A stretch of 64,000 bases of DNA from Hysterangium stoloniferum (taxonomy: Eukaryota > Basidiomycota > Agaricomycetes > Hysterangiales > Hysterangiaceae): contig WHVD01000056.1 in the NCBI GenBank assembly GCA_015178975.1, forward strand, positions 486,407 to 550,406, given 5' to 3'. Below the pieces are notes generated by a model. It saw only the letters and a list, made by a program, of their open reading frames with translations. It did no database searches and was not told the origin of the DNA. Position numbers and translations under genes: made by a program. Each line of letters begins with the position of its first letter. Position 1 is the stretch's first letter. Positions 1 through 10,400 of the stretch are shown in pieces.

Positions 1-808
1 GCCTTGCAATGGATAGAATTTACAACGCAATTTTTTTTTTTCCCTTTCTTTTCCCGGATCTGCTGCACCCACCACTGTATTTTAGGTTATTATTTTAGCA
101 TCTCTGTATGTCCCATCGAATTAATCTTTGTGTTTGCTTCTTCTCCTGGCTGAGGTCTATATCTTGAATTGAAGTCATCCCATCACACCACCCTTTGAAA
201 GAAGGAGATCTTTTATCCTTGCCTGGGTGCCGGTTCCAGGAACCAATGCCGGCGACCTACCCCACAAATGGCGGAAAGTCTCAAAATCACAGTGTAGTGA
301 GTGTATATATGTTGAAGGTGTTGAAATTTCGGCCGTTCGGTAATAATCTCAAACGTGATGACACTTGTGGGTCCTAATATATTTCGCGATAACACTACAT
401 AGTTCTGTATAGTAGCTTAGTAATATTAACGCTTTTTGTTCGCGTCCACGGTGTACCGACGTATACCCCCCCCTTTGCGTCAACAGAAGGTTCTTCAGGG
501 AAGATGGTTAAAGATAAAAAAGACACTAAAAGACAAGGAACTGAACTAACAAACAAGAAACTTAATATTACTATTGTTTCAAACCACTTTACTAACAAAC
601 GCTAGTTCTCAAATCAGGCGCTGGCTTCATTCAGGGTTTTAATGAAAGCTCTCTCATTGACAACGAGCGCTGGCCGTTCGGTTGACACGTGGCGCCAGCT
701 GAGTCCCGATCGGTATGTACCAAGGCTATCTAACGCGTCACGTTTGTAACGGGGGCTCCCATAGATAAGATCCGAACGAGCATGACTGGCGCCCGGTAAT
801 TCCCCATC
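1..808. other. Gene-free left flank
   Basis: No reading frame here looks like a conserved protein. A T-run near 31-42 and AT-rich stretches fit the 3' untranslated end of a gene lying left of the window, followed by the promoter region of the isovaleryl-CoA dehydrogenase gene. The short frames on both strands have no recognisable motif. Confidence 0.5.
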
Positions 809-2646
809 ATGAATGTCCCCTTCGCAGCTCGTAGATTCTCGCACTTCCCAATCTGCAGGTCGTTTACGGCAAGGCGCCATGCCTCATTTTATAATTCGGA
901 TGTCGCAGGCTTGACCGAAGAACAGACTGAGGTGAGCACACTGGTGAATGACTTGCTGTACCATCCCTCGACGTGACTTCTCGCTTGTTTTTTTTTCAGT
1001 TCAGGAATGCCGTGACTGAATTTGCTCAGCGGGAGGTTGCCCCGAGAGCTGCAGACATTGATAAGAGTAATAATTTCCCCATGGTGAGTCTATCACTGGT
1101 CTCGTATCGGGATGGAACTGAGGCCTCTGTTGTAGGATCTGTGGGAGAAAATGGGGTCGATGGGTCTGCTCGGTATTAAAGCCTTTCGGAACACGTTTCA
1201 TATGTTTACCGTTTCCTTTAGGTGTAACTGTTGCTGAAGAGTATGGTGGCCTGGCATCAGGCTATCTACAACATACATTGGCAATGGAAGGTGCAGTGCC
1301 CTCATTGTTGCTTCCCATAGTTTTTCCATCGACATCGACTCAGAGCTATCCAGAGCATCTGGATCTGTGGCACTGTCATACGGTGCACATTCCAATCTAT
1401 GTGTGAATCAGATCCACAGGCATGGCACTCTAGAGCAAAAGCGTAAATACCTCCCCGACCTCGTCTCTGGGCATAAAGTTGGGGCCCTTGCGATGAGTGA
1501 ACCTGGAAGTGGAAGCGACGTGGTCTCGATGAAACTGCGCGCGCGAAAGGTAGATGGTGGATTCGTTTTGGACGGAAACAAGTTTTGGTGAGCAGTGTGT
1601 GATTCAGCTTAGTTCTTCGTCTTAGTTTTTCCAGGATTACCAATGGTCCTGTAGCGTCCACACTAGTCGTTTATGCCAAAACGGAGCCAGAATTGGGATC
1701 GAAAGGTATCACAGCCTTTATTATTGAAAAAGGTTTCAAGGGCTTCTCGACACACCAGAAGCTCGACAAATTTGGGGTATGATTCATGTGATCACGTAGT
1801 ATTTGTTATATTAATTTAAATTCGTATAGATGCGGGGTAGTGACACTTGTGAATTGGTCTTCGAAGGTTGTGAAGTGCCAGAAGGTATATCGTGTATATT
1901 ATAAACCTGAATTTTCGAAACTTAACAATTCGCTTTGTTAGAGAATGTGCTTGGGACACTAAACAAGGGCGCGGCCGTGCTCATGTCTGGTTTAGATTTG
2001 GAGAGACTGGTTTTAAGCGGGGGTCCTCTTGGGCAAGCCCTTGTGACACATTTTTTTAAATGGTGTTTTCTAATGGGAACGATAGGTTGATGCAGGCAGC
2101 GTTCGACAATGCCGTAGAATATGTTCATGATCGTGTTCAGTTTGATCGTCCAATTGGTACATTTCAGCTCATGCAAGGTATGTCGTCCTTCACCGATCGT
2201 ACGTTGAGCATGTGGACTGATTCCTTGATAGCAAAAATTGCAGGTTAATTTCCTGATTGTCAAGAATTTTATTCCAGTATTGAAATACCTGACTAGACAT
2301 GTATACCAAATTAAATGCAAGTCGCTCGTATGTATATGCCGTGGCGCGAGCATGCGATCAAGGCCATATCAGTCGTCGTGTAAGTGTTTATGTAGTATTC
2401 GCGTTTCCTTCTATTTTGATATTTTACCCTCATAAGGATTGTGCAGGCGCCATACTATACTCAACCGAGCGGTCCATTGAAGTGGCCCTAGAAGGTATGC
2501 AGTGTTTGGGAGGAAACGGCTACATCAACGACTACCCTATGGGACGGATATTGCGAGATTCGCGACTATATGCCGTGGGGGCTGGTACCCAAGAGATCCG
2601 AAGAATGCTAATTGGCCGCGAATTCAATAATGAACTCGCTCGGTAG
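809..2646 (+). CDS. Isovaleryl-CoA dehydrogenase, mitochondrial
   Basis: FAD flavoprotein of leucine breakdown in the mitochondrial matrix; it oxidises isovaleryl-CoA to 3-methylcrotonyl-CoA. Twelve exons were inferred: 809-931, 1000-1083, 1136-1172, 1222-1290, 1344-1587, 1635-1776, 1830-1884, 1942-2032, 2086-2177, 2232-2243, 2297-2379, 2437-2646. They give 413 residues, normal for the family. The N-terminus is rich in Arg, Ser and Phe, like a mitochondrial targeting peptide. Family marks are [40 protein letters not shown] and [14 protein letters not shown]. The segment [13 protein letters not shown] carries the Glu that serves as catalytic base in isovaleryl-CoA dehydrogenases but sits elsewhere in most other acyl-CoA dehydrogenases, which decides the substrate call. 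One intron (from 2033) starts with GC, and one exon is only 12 nt. The start is the first in-frame ATG before the targeting-like segment. Confidence 0.93.
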
Positions 2647-3043
2647 GCATTCTTACCAGAAATCGTCTTCAGTCCTCGCTTTCCGTGTTTTAAGCTGTAT
2701 ATTATTTTTTAAAAGTGACCTGTATACGAGCATTGAGTTCTAGCAGTCAGAACAGTCTTCTTAATACTGTATACACAAATGTCTACCAGATAAAAACTTA
2801 GGTCAGTAAACCACAAGATTCTCCGATTCGCTTATGTTGCGCTAGGAATCGAAATCGGTCAAACACCATAAACCATTGAAAGAAGGGTGGTGGTGCATGG
2901 CCTTGAATTAAGCCAATGGTATGAATAAAAACTACAATTGCCATATAACATGCTCGTGTACTATATACATGCACATTACAATGCGAGAATCCTCCGAGTC
3001 ATAACCACGACAAAAGCATTACCATCGGCCATGTCATGTTAAT
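2647..3043. other. Convergent 3' intergenic region
   Basis: Lies between the stop codons of the isovaleryl-CoA dehydrogenase and arginase genes. It is AT-rich and presumably holds both 3' untranslated regions. I see no gene or repeat in it. Confidence 0.5.
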
Positions 3044-4487
3044 TCACAGTAGCGTCTCACCTATCAGAATGGTCGAAATGTGAGTTTCCGGGATGCTTAT
3101 AAGCGAACTTACCCAAGGCACTGCGAACGAGGGAACAGCCAACCTTCACAGTTTGTTCGACAGAGACCGGATCTAACAGGCTAGGGTTGACTTCCATAAG
3201 ATCCAAAGCGACGAGCAATCCGGTTTCACATATAGCTTCGCAAATGTAATGTCCCTCACGGAATGTCAAGCCCCCGCGAACCTTTTGGGGGCACATATGA
3301 ATTGACCATTAGGAAAAAAAGAGGGATAACACAGGAAACGCACTGGTGTACCGGTGCTCGGAGCAACGGAGGGATCTAATGCATCAACATCGAAACTAAG
3401 ATGGATTGGAAGGTCACGACCTGGATTGACATGATCGAGGGCCATTTCCACCACTTTTCCAATGCCATATTTATCCACCTCGTGCATGCTGAATGCTTTG
3501 ATACCATAGTCCTTCAAAATCTTTTTCTCGCCGGCATCCACATCACGAAGACCTATATATACTATTTTGTTCGGTTTAAGCACGGGGGAAACCCAGGAGA
3601 AAGCAGGGAGTTGATCGACTTTCTGTAGCCCGAGTAGGAAGGATACCGGCATGCCATGGATATTTCCTACGAAAAGCACGAATGACACATGCCTGTCCGA
3701 CGAGCATATAGCACATACCTGAATCAGTGGTTTCCGCGGTATTTATGTCGGTATGCGCATCGACCCAGACTACCTAACGGAGAAAATCAATTTAATGCTA
3801 GACATTGAGTTCAGGGGGCAAAATACCACCGCATCAGGATATTGACTGCAATAATCGGTGAATTAAAATTCCTATGCATACTTATGGAATACCAACCTGA
3901 AAGTTCCAGAGATGGTTCCCATGGCCTAAGTATGTCGTTAAAACCTACATACGTGAACCTGAAAAAATCACTGACCAGACTATGATCACCGCCTAGAGTC
4001 AAGGCTAGTTTTCCCTGTCGCATATGCCCACCGATGGTCTCTGCGACCGCTCCAGTAACACGGGAAACCAACCGCGGATTTTTTAACTTGCCAATCGGCG
4101 GGTCATCGGCGGCAGAAATTTCCTCAAACTGGTGGTGTCCTCCGAAGTCAACGGTCCACCCCAGTTCAGACAACTGGTCTAATAGACCAGCGTTGACTAG
4201 ATGGATTGGCCCGTCGTCCACACCAGGTCTTGGCTATTAATAAAACATAGAACGCTCTCAGCATCTAGCATGAAGTCTTAGGTTCGGCTCTCACCTGACC
4301 GCCACTTGGTAGCAAATAAAAGCATCAAAAATAGTACTTATAATGTATGGGCAACACACCTGAAAGGACAGCCTACTATCTGTAAGATCCGAGGAGTCGA
4401 GTTAGCATACAAGGAGGAGTTGAACGGCCCAAACAAATAACTTACAGCAACTGTCTTGGGCTCAGATAAAAAGCGGTGAGAAGTCAT
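3044..4487 (-). CDS. Arginase
   Basis: Binuclear manganese hydrolase that splits arginine into ornithine and urea, used for arginine catabolism in the cytosol. Ten exons on the minus strand: 4446-4487, 4360-4379, 4295-4304, 3976-4233, 3897-3925, 3827-3845, 3719-3773, 3344-3666, 3113-3281, 3044-3060. They give 313 residues, the usual fungal length. Metal-binding motifs are [17 protein letters not shown] and [10 protein letters not shown], and the C-terminal half has [10 protein letters not shown] and ALDLMEVNP. The exon at 4295-4304 is only 10 nt (SGGQ region), and four more are 17-29 nt, so automated predictors may miss them. The short exons are needed to keep the conserved segment [17 protein letters not shown]. 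Start chosen at the first ATG in frame with FLSEPKTVA. Divergent from the inositol kinase gene, with 190 bp between start codons. Confidence 0.93.
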
Positions 4488-4677
4488 GTTGATAGAATAA
4501 CTCAGATAAGCTGAAATGCAAGTAGTAGTATAATCGAAAGGGTAAGTCAAGGGTATGAAGTAGAAACTCGAGCGCTTAGCCCCTGTACATTATATAGCTT
4601 AATTACTCGCGGTCTTTCAACTTTGCCGTCCGCACCCGGTCTATTTTGCCGGAGAGCCTTCGGTGCTACATAACACG

Positions 4678-6121
4678 ATGTCGGCGCCAACAGTACGTTC
4701 AAGCACATGTCCTTCTCATAACTGGGGTGCCCCGCTGACACACCACATGGCAGACTTTCGTGGATATTACTACTACAGAGCCAAGAACGGCCTGGACCTA
4801 CCTTTCTGAAGGGGGCGCTACCATGGTCTTCTCATACACCGGCCAACCAAGTGATGAGTTTTCAGGGAAAGTTCTTCGTGTGCGAAAGTCCTTACGTCAT
4901 GGGGAAGATATCCATCATCATTCCGGAACACGGCAGAAGGCCGACTATCAGAGTGACGACGACTCAGTCGCCTTTCAAAACATCGTATCAAAGCTGATAC
5001 GGCCACAGTATCTGCCTGTGCTCCAGTATGTGCAAGTGTCGCAACAGTGGTTGAAAGAACTGGCAGAGGCGTCAGAGGCGCATCGACCGAGTGAAAGAAT
5101 TCAGACAGGCGGCATTGATACCGAAAGGCGTAATGCGTTGCTCGCCACCGATCTAATTGGTAAAGAAGGGTGGGCTGTAGAGATAAAGGTTATTAATTTG
5201 CCGTCATTGGAGGGATTGACAACTGATTCATAATGCCCCAGCCAAAATGGGGCTTTTTGCCCTCGTCAAAACATCTTTCTCCAGTCACGCGACCCCTTAA
5301 AATCCGACATTGCAGATTTTGCATGCATTCTCAGCTAAAAGGAGCTGAACCTAATGGGCCGGGCGCCACGGTGGCTGGATACTGTCCTTTAGACCTTTAC
5401 TCTGGTGAAGAAGAACGTGTGCGGTTTTCTTTGCGGTGCCTATGGAATATGTGGACAAGAACTCTAGGGAAGGCAAATAATCTCCGCATATTTAATTGCG
5501 GAGAAATCGTGGATCCAGCAGATGTGAGTGCTGTTGTATTCCAGTCTTACCAAGATAACACGCAAATCCCAGGCTGATTCTTTCGCTGCTTTCTCGAATA
5601 CCCTCAGCGATCACTATAATTCTGATTATACACTACCAAATTCAGATGTTGCCACAGTGTTTACAGAAGCGGTTCTTCCATTGATTCTAAACCATGACAT
5701 ATTGTCTGTACTTGGCGACCTTCAACGAACGCTTGATTCACTGGACATTGAAGGGCTTTCAAAACTATGGTCTGTTTCTCGACCAGGAATACCATTCGGT
5801 GAGGGTGAACTGGACCCCACACTCGCAGAATGGGTTGAGTTTGTCCAGGCATATTTGGCTGGTGACGTCAGTACCCTGAGATATGAGGTGCTTTCTTATC
5901 TGCTATCAGCAACGTTCAAGGATTGTTCTCTTATTTTACGATTCCCTTCCCAATCCAAAAATGGTCAGAAACCTGACGGTACCATTACCGTCATCGATTT
6001 GGATTCGAAAAGCGCAAGCCGGTTGGCCAGATGGGAGGCACTCGACTTGGAGATTGTAAAGAACTTTAGTGAAGTTTCAGTACAACGGAAGCCTTGCATC
6101 GACGCCAGACACAAGTCATGA
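4678..6121 (+). CDS. Inositol-pentakisphosphate 2-kinase (IPK1 type)
   Basis: Phosphorylates inositol pentakisphosphate at the 2-position to make phytate (InsP6), needed for mRNA export and signalling. Motifs seen: SEGGATMVFSYTG (ATP-binding loop), the EIKPKWGFLP family signature formed across an intron, CRFCMHSQLKG (zinc-binding cysteines known from this family), CPLDLYSG, and VIDLDSKS near the C-terminus. Exons used: 4678-4692, 4754-5188, 5242-5523, 5573-6121, giving 426 residues. The first exon is inferred. No in-frame ATG occurs between the upstream stop at 4736 and the ATP-binding loop, whereas ATG at 4678 followed by an intron with donor GTACGT and acceptor GGCAG joins in the correct frame. 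The start is therefore less certain than the rest. Confidence 0.88.
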
Positions 6122-6214
6122 GTTGGATTTCAGACGTGAATGCCTTGTAGAATACTCTGAATATAAACATACCTTGCTCGTTCGTCAGGGCTGCCCTCTT
6201 ATATTTTTCGCGCT

Positions 6215-7185
6215 TTCGTATAGGAAAACAAAGATGTCATTTTCCTGCCCCCGTACCACATAGAAACCACTTGGATCACTAATAAAAAATACTTTAAATA
6301 TCACAAATGTAATTTGCACGAAAAGAGCTAGTCAAAAGGAACGCTGGGCCTCGCGGCAAGGGGGTGCTATTTTTCCAGAAGTTGGACGCACGCTGCGTCG
6401 CTGTAATTGAGCCATATGTAAGAAAGAGGCTATTAGTAAAGTTTAACGAAGAGAAAATATTACTCTGCAGAGGACGAGGACATGCATATAAGGGCCTCCG
6501 AATCACTCACCGTATCCCGTTCTCTTCCCATCCCTCCGCGCAGTATTGCGATATTTTCTCTTCGTTAAAATCTACTATTAGCCTCCTTCTTCTATATGCT
6601 TCAAATACAGAGCCGCCGCATGCGTCCAACTTGTAGAAAAAATAGCACACCGTTTCTGCCCGCAGGCCCAGCGCTTTCTTTTTTTCGATTAGCTCTTTTC
6701 GTGTAGATTACATTTGAAGTACGTTTCTATTAGTGGTCCAAGTGGTGTTGGATTTCGAGCACCATACATGCGAATAGAGCTCCCTGCGCGATTGCGAGGG
6801 TCTTCTGCTATTCGAGGGCGTGATGAAAACACGCGTATTTCAATACAATCGCGCAGCATACCCTTTCGTGACATTCTAGTGGCTTGCTTCTAGTCTTAAA
6901 GGTTGCAGCATCTTACTAGCTGTAGAAGGCGGCGCAATGCCGAAAATACTGCAGAGAAGTTTCCATTACGATTTTGAAGGCGGGGCAGTGCCGAAAATAC
7001 TGCGGAGGATCACGATTACAATTTTTGACACCAAGAAGATTAAAGTCGCCATCGAGATTTGCGGGAATTTTTAAGTCCTCCAGAAGAATTTTCCGAGGAG
7101 AAGCACGTGCAGCGCCGCCGGGTGGTTTCTATGTGGTACGGGCAGGAAAATTACATCTTTGTTTTAGCGCTAAAATTTAGCAAAA
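6215..7185. repeat. Fold-back (long inverted-repeat) element interrupted by a 375-bp insertion
   Basis: The left arm, about 6224-6460, is an imperfect inverted copy of 6551-6746 plus 7127-7165. The outermost shared block holds AAAACAAAGATGT and GTACCACATAGAAACCAC. The loop is about 6461-6550. The right arm is split by 6747-7121, flanked by GTGGT on both sides (6742-6746 and 7122-7126), whereas the left arm is continuous at the matching point. This reads as a palindromic element later hit by a second insertion with a 5-bp target duplication. No transposase is visible. It sits between the inositol kinase and kinesin genes and probably belongs to non-autonomous DNA repeats. Short frames within it look spurious. 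Confidence 0.7.
6747..7121. mobile_element. 375-bp insertion inside the fold-back element
   Basis: Flanked by GTGGT direct repeats and absent from the mirrored left arm, so it is a later insertion. It contains a 51-bp tandem pair (6925-6975 and 6976-7026) sharing TGCCGAAAATACTGC, and an internal inverted pair GCGCGATTG/CAATCGCGC. I find no clear terminal inverted repeats and cannot assign a family. Confidence 0.5.
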
Positions 7186-7445
7186 CAGCGGAGTACAAAC
7201 TTATCTGCGAACAGCTGTAATTTGATAGTGCCAATGACATGTATACCCAGCCTGGCAATTTTTGGCAGGCAAGTCGCAACTAGAACGCCAGCTCGGTGAA
7301 AGGAAAGCAAGTAAGTATAAGGCTCAACGTCCGCGTTAACAGTGGTTGACAGCTACAAAGAAGCTCAAGAAAACTCAAACAAGTGTGCCTATTAGGTAAC
7401 ACACTAAAAGTCCGCCACACTCTGCTTCGCGACGTTGCTCAAGTA

Positions 7446-10400
7446 ATGGGCCCGCCATCTGCAGCCACAACCTCTGTGCAAGTTGGTCAGTATTGTATTT
7501 TTATTGTCACACAGTGCAGCTCTAATGCAGGTTACAGCTGTTCGTATCCGACCTACGACGAGCCATGATACCATTTCGATTCCAGCTAGATTTCAAAGGA
7601 CTGTCGTCCAGGCTGCCTCCACAACTTCTGTGCAGGTAGATTCGACACAGTCTGCACCTAATGGTATACCTAATAGCGGTGGAGGACAAGCTCCACCATC
7701 ATCCGCGGCCCCGACAAAGAAGCAGACCTACACTTTCGACCAGGTTCACTCTCCCTCAACCTCGCAGCATGCATTGTTTCAATCGACTGCAGAGCCTCTG
7801 ATATCTCGTTTTCTTCAAGGATTCAACTGTACTATCTTAGCTTATGGTCAGACATCTTCTGGTAAAACCTATTCAATGACTGGTGTTGACCTTGATGCGG
7901 ACCCTTCTGACCCCCATAACGGGATGGGAATCATTCCACGATCAGTATCGAAAATATTTGAACGCACTAGAAATATTAAGGAAGAACGAGGGGCCACCTG
8001 GTCATGTACCGTTAAAGGCTCCTTCATTGAAATTTATAATGAAGATCTCATCGACCTGCTTGGTGATGAGAACTTGAAACGAGAAGTTCAAATTCGCGAA
8101 GACAAGGATGGTCATATTATCTGGGGTGGTCTTCGAGAAATCACTGTCAAAAATGCTGGTGAAGTTATGAAGTACGTTTTTGCACCTGTACTGGACACAA
8201 TGCCTAATTTTGCCTTAGCCTCATTCGGCAGGGGACCTCAATCCGTCGCACTAACGAGACTGACATGAACGCTCAGTCTTCTCGGTCACATGCCATTTTC
8301 TCACTCACTCTAACGCAGAAGAAATACACTGGCTCAGGACTTCCAACTCGCAGCTCTTCTCCGCTCCCCCCTACCGGAAGGTCCCCATCCCGTCTCGCCC
8401 GACCTGGTTCTCTATACAGTGGCTCAGCGGGTCAAGTAAGTTCCCCTACTTTTGGTAGACCACCAACCCCTAGCTTTCATACTGCAATGAGTCGAGGTGG
8501 GGGCGGTCTTAGGCCAGGTAGTGCACTTGGGGGGCGTATCAGTCCAGCTCCTGGTCGAGATAAAGATGACGATGACGTTGGCGAATGGGTCACCATTGTT
8601 TCTAAATTCCATTTTGTAGATCTAGCCGGATCTGAACGGGTGAGCTCTCCAAGTAGGAACTGCCCGCTTTTACTGATGAATTCCTCAGTTGAAACGTACA
8701 GCAGCTGCCGGCGAGCGCATCAAAGAAGGCATTTCTATCAACAGTGGCCTATTGGCTCTTGGAAATGTGATCTCTGCACTGGGGGATCCTGCTCGCGCCA
8801 AGTCAAACACCGCGTCTCATGTACCCTACCGTGATTCCAAACTCACCCGTCTACTTCAAGATTCTCTGGGGGGCAATGCCAATACCCTCATGATCGCTTG
8901 CGTAAGCCCCGCTGAATGGAATGTTGGAGAAACGGTCAATACTCTGAAGTATGCTAACCGTGCCAGAAATATTCGGAATAGAGCTGTTGTAAATGAGAAG
9001 GAGGATGGTTGGGACGATATCGAATGGCTCCAGAATATGGTCACTCGGCTGAGGAAGGATTTGAAATCGATCAAAGAGGGCACCAACCTCAGTGGTCCGA
9101 CTGAACAGGAAACTGATGCTCCCAGCCGCGTGGCTTTGCAGCAATTCGTTGAACTCCAATCACAGCATGATGAGCTTCGTCACCAATTTACCCAGCGAAC
9201 GGAAGAGTTGACAAGACTGCGAAGGGAGCTCGGGGAATCTCAACGTGCCAGTGGTGGCAGCATACCCGGTACGGGGAAATATGAGGAGATTGTTGGCCCG
9301 GTCATCGAAGAATACGAGAAGGCTATTGCTTCCATGGAGGCAGAGCTCAGTCTTAACCGAGCGGCTCTTCGACACACCAATGATTTAATTACCGAAAAGG
9401 AGGAGGAACTTTCCGTTGTTAGTGAGCGTCATGCAGCGACAGAGCTTTATCTTGAAGAGCTTCGAGCCCGAGTAGCCAAGTTATTAGACCGGGAGGCTTC
9501 AACAGAGGTATGCGTGTTTTGCAACTATACGTACAGCGCCTTATGTCTACTGTATAGGCCTACGTCCGTGATCTCGAGGAGAAGATAAAAACTTTTGATG
9601 AAAAGAATGTCTCGTCAAGCTCAACTGTATCAGATTTGAAACGGGAAATACAGCAGCACAAAGACGCAGAATCACACTCTGTCGCGTATATTGCCGATCT
9701 TGAACTGAGACTTTCCCGTTCAGACGAAGATATCCTGTCACTTCGAGAGCGTGTGCAGCGCCTTGAGAATGAAGTAGAAGCTCGTATACAGGCAGCAGAG
9801 CTCCTTCAAAGGCGATTAGATGAAATAACTGCCGATGGACAAGCTTGGCGCAGCGATTTGGAACAACGCGAAGCCAAATTGAAGGAGCTTGAACGACAAT
9901 TAGAAGTTTGGGAGGAAAAGAAAAGAATCGTCGGCGAGGAGCGGGAACGCCTCGGGGACGTCGCAGGCGATGTGGCAAAGGCTAGACATAGCTTGGAGAT
10001 TGATATGCAGAGGCCCATTAACCCTACCTCAACTAGTGATGACAGTGTCGAAGAGCAACTTACTGCACTGCAACAAACTCATCAGGCGACTTTGGCAGAT
10101 CTCTCTGCCGTCACTGACAAATATCGAGATGCTTTACGTGAGATATCTGATCTTGCATCACAGATCCAGGAGGCGAAGCTCCAAGCTGCGGCAATTCCAG
10201 ACCCTTCTGACGACGGTTCGGAGCCTGTGGTGCCTCCTAGTCCTCGCCGACGACTTACCATGGGAGGGAGTCTTCGTTCACCTCGAGGTGGCGAACTTGG
10301 AATTGGCCAGACGAATGGGTCAGGACGACGGTCTTTTTTCAGGCAGGCGGCCTCAACCGAGTCGCTCCACGCGAGGTCGCTGTCACAATCGCAATCGCTT

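Noticed and set aside
195-880. Short frames on both strands left of the dehydrogenase gene
   Set aside because: The 614-880 minus frame overlaps the conserved first exon on the other strand; the others have no motif.
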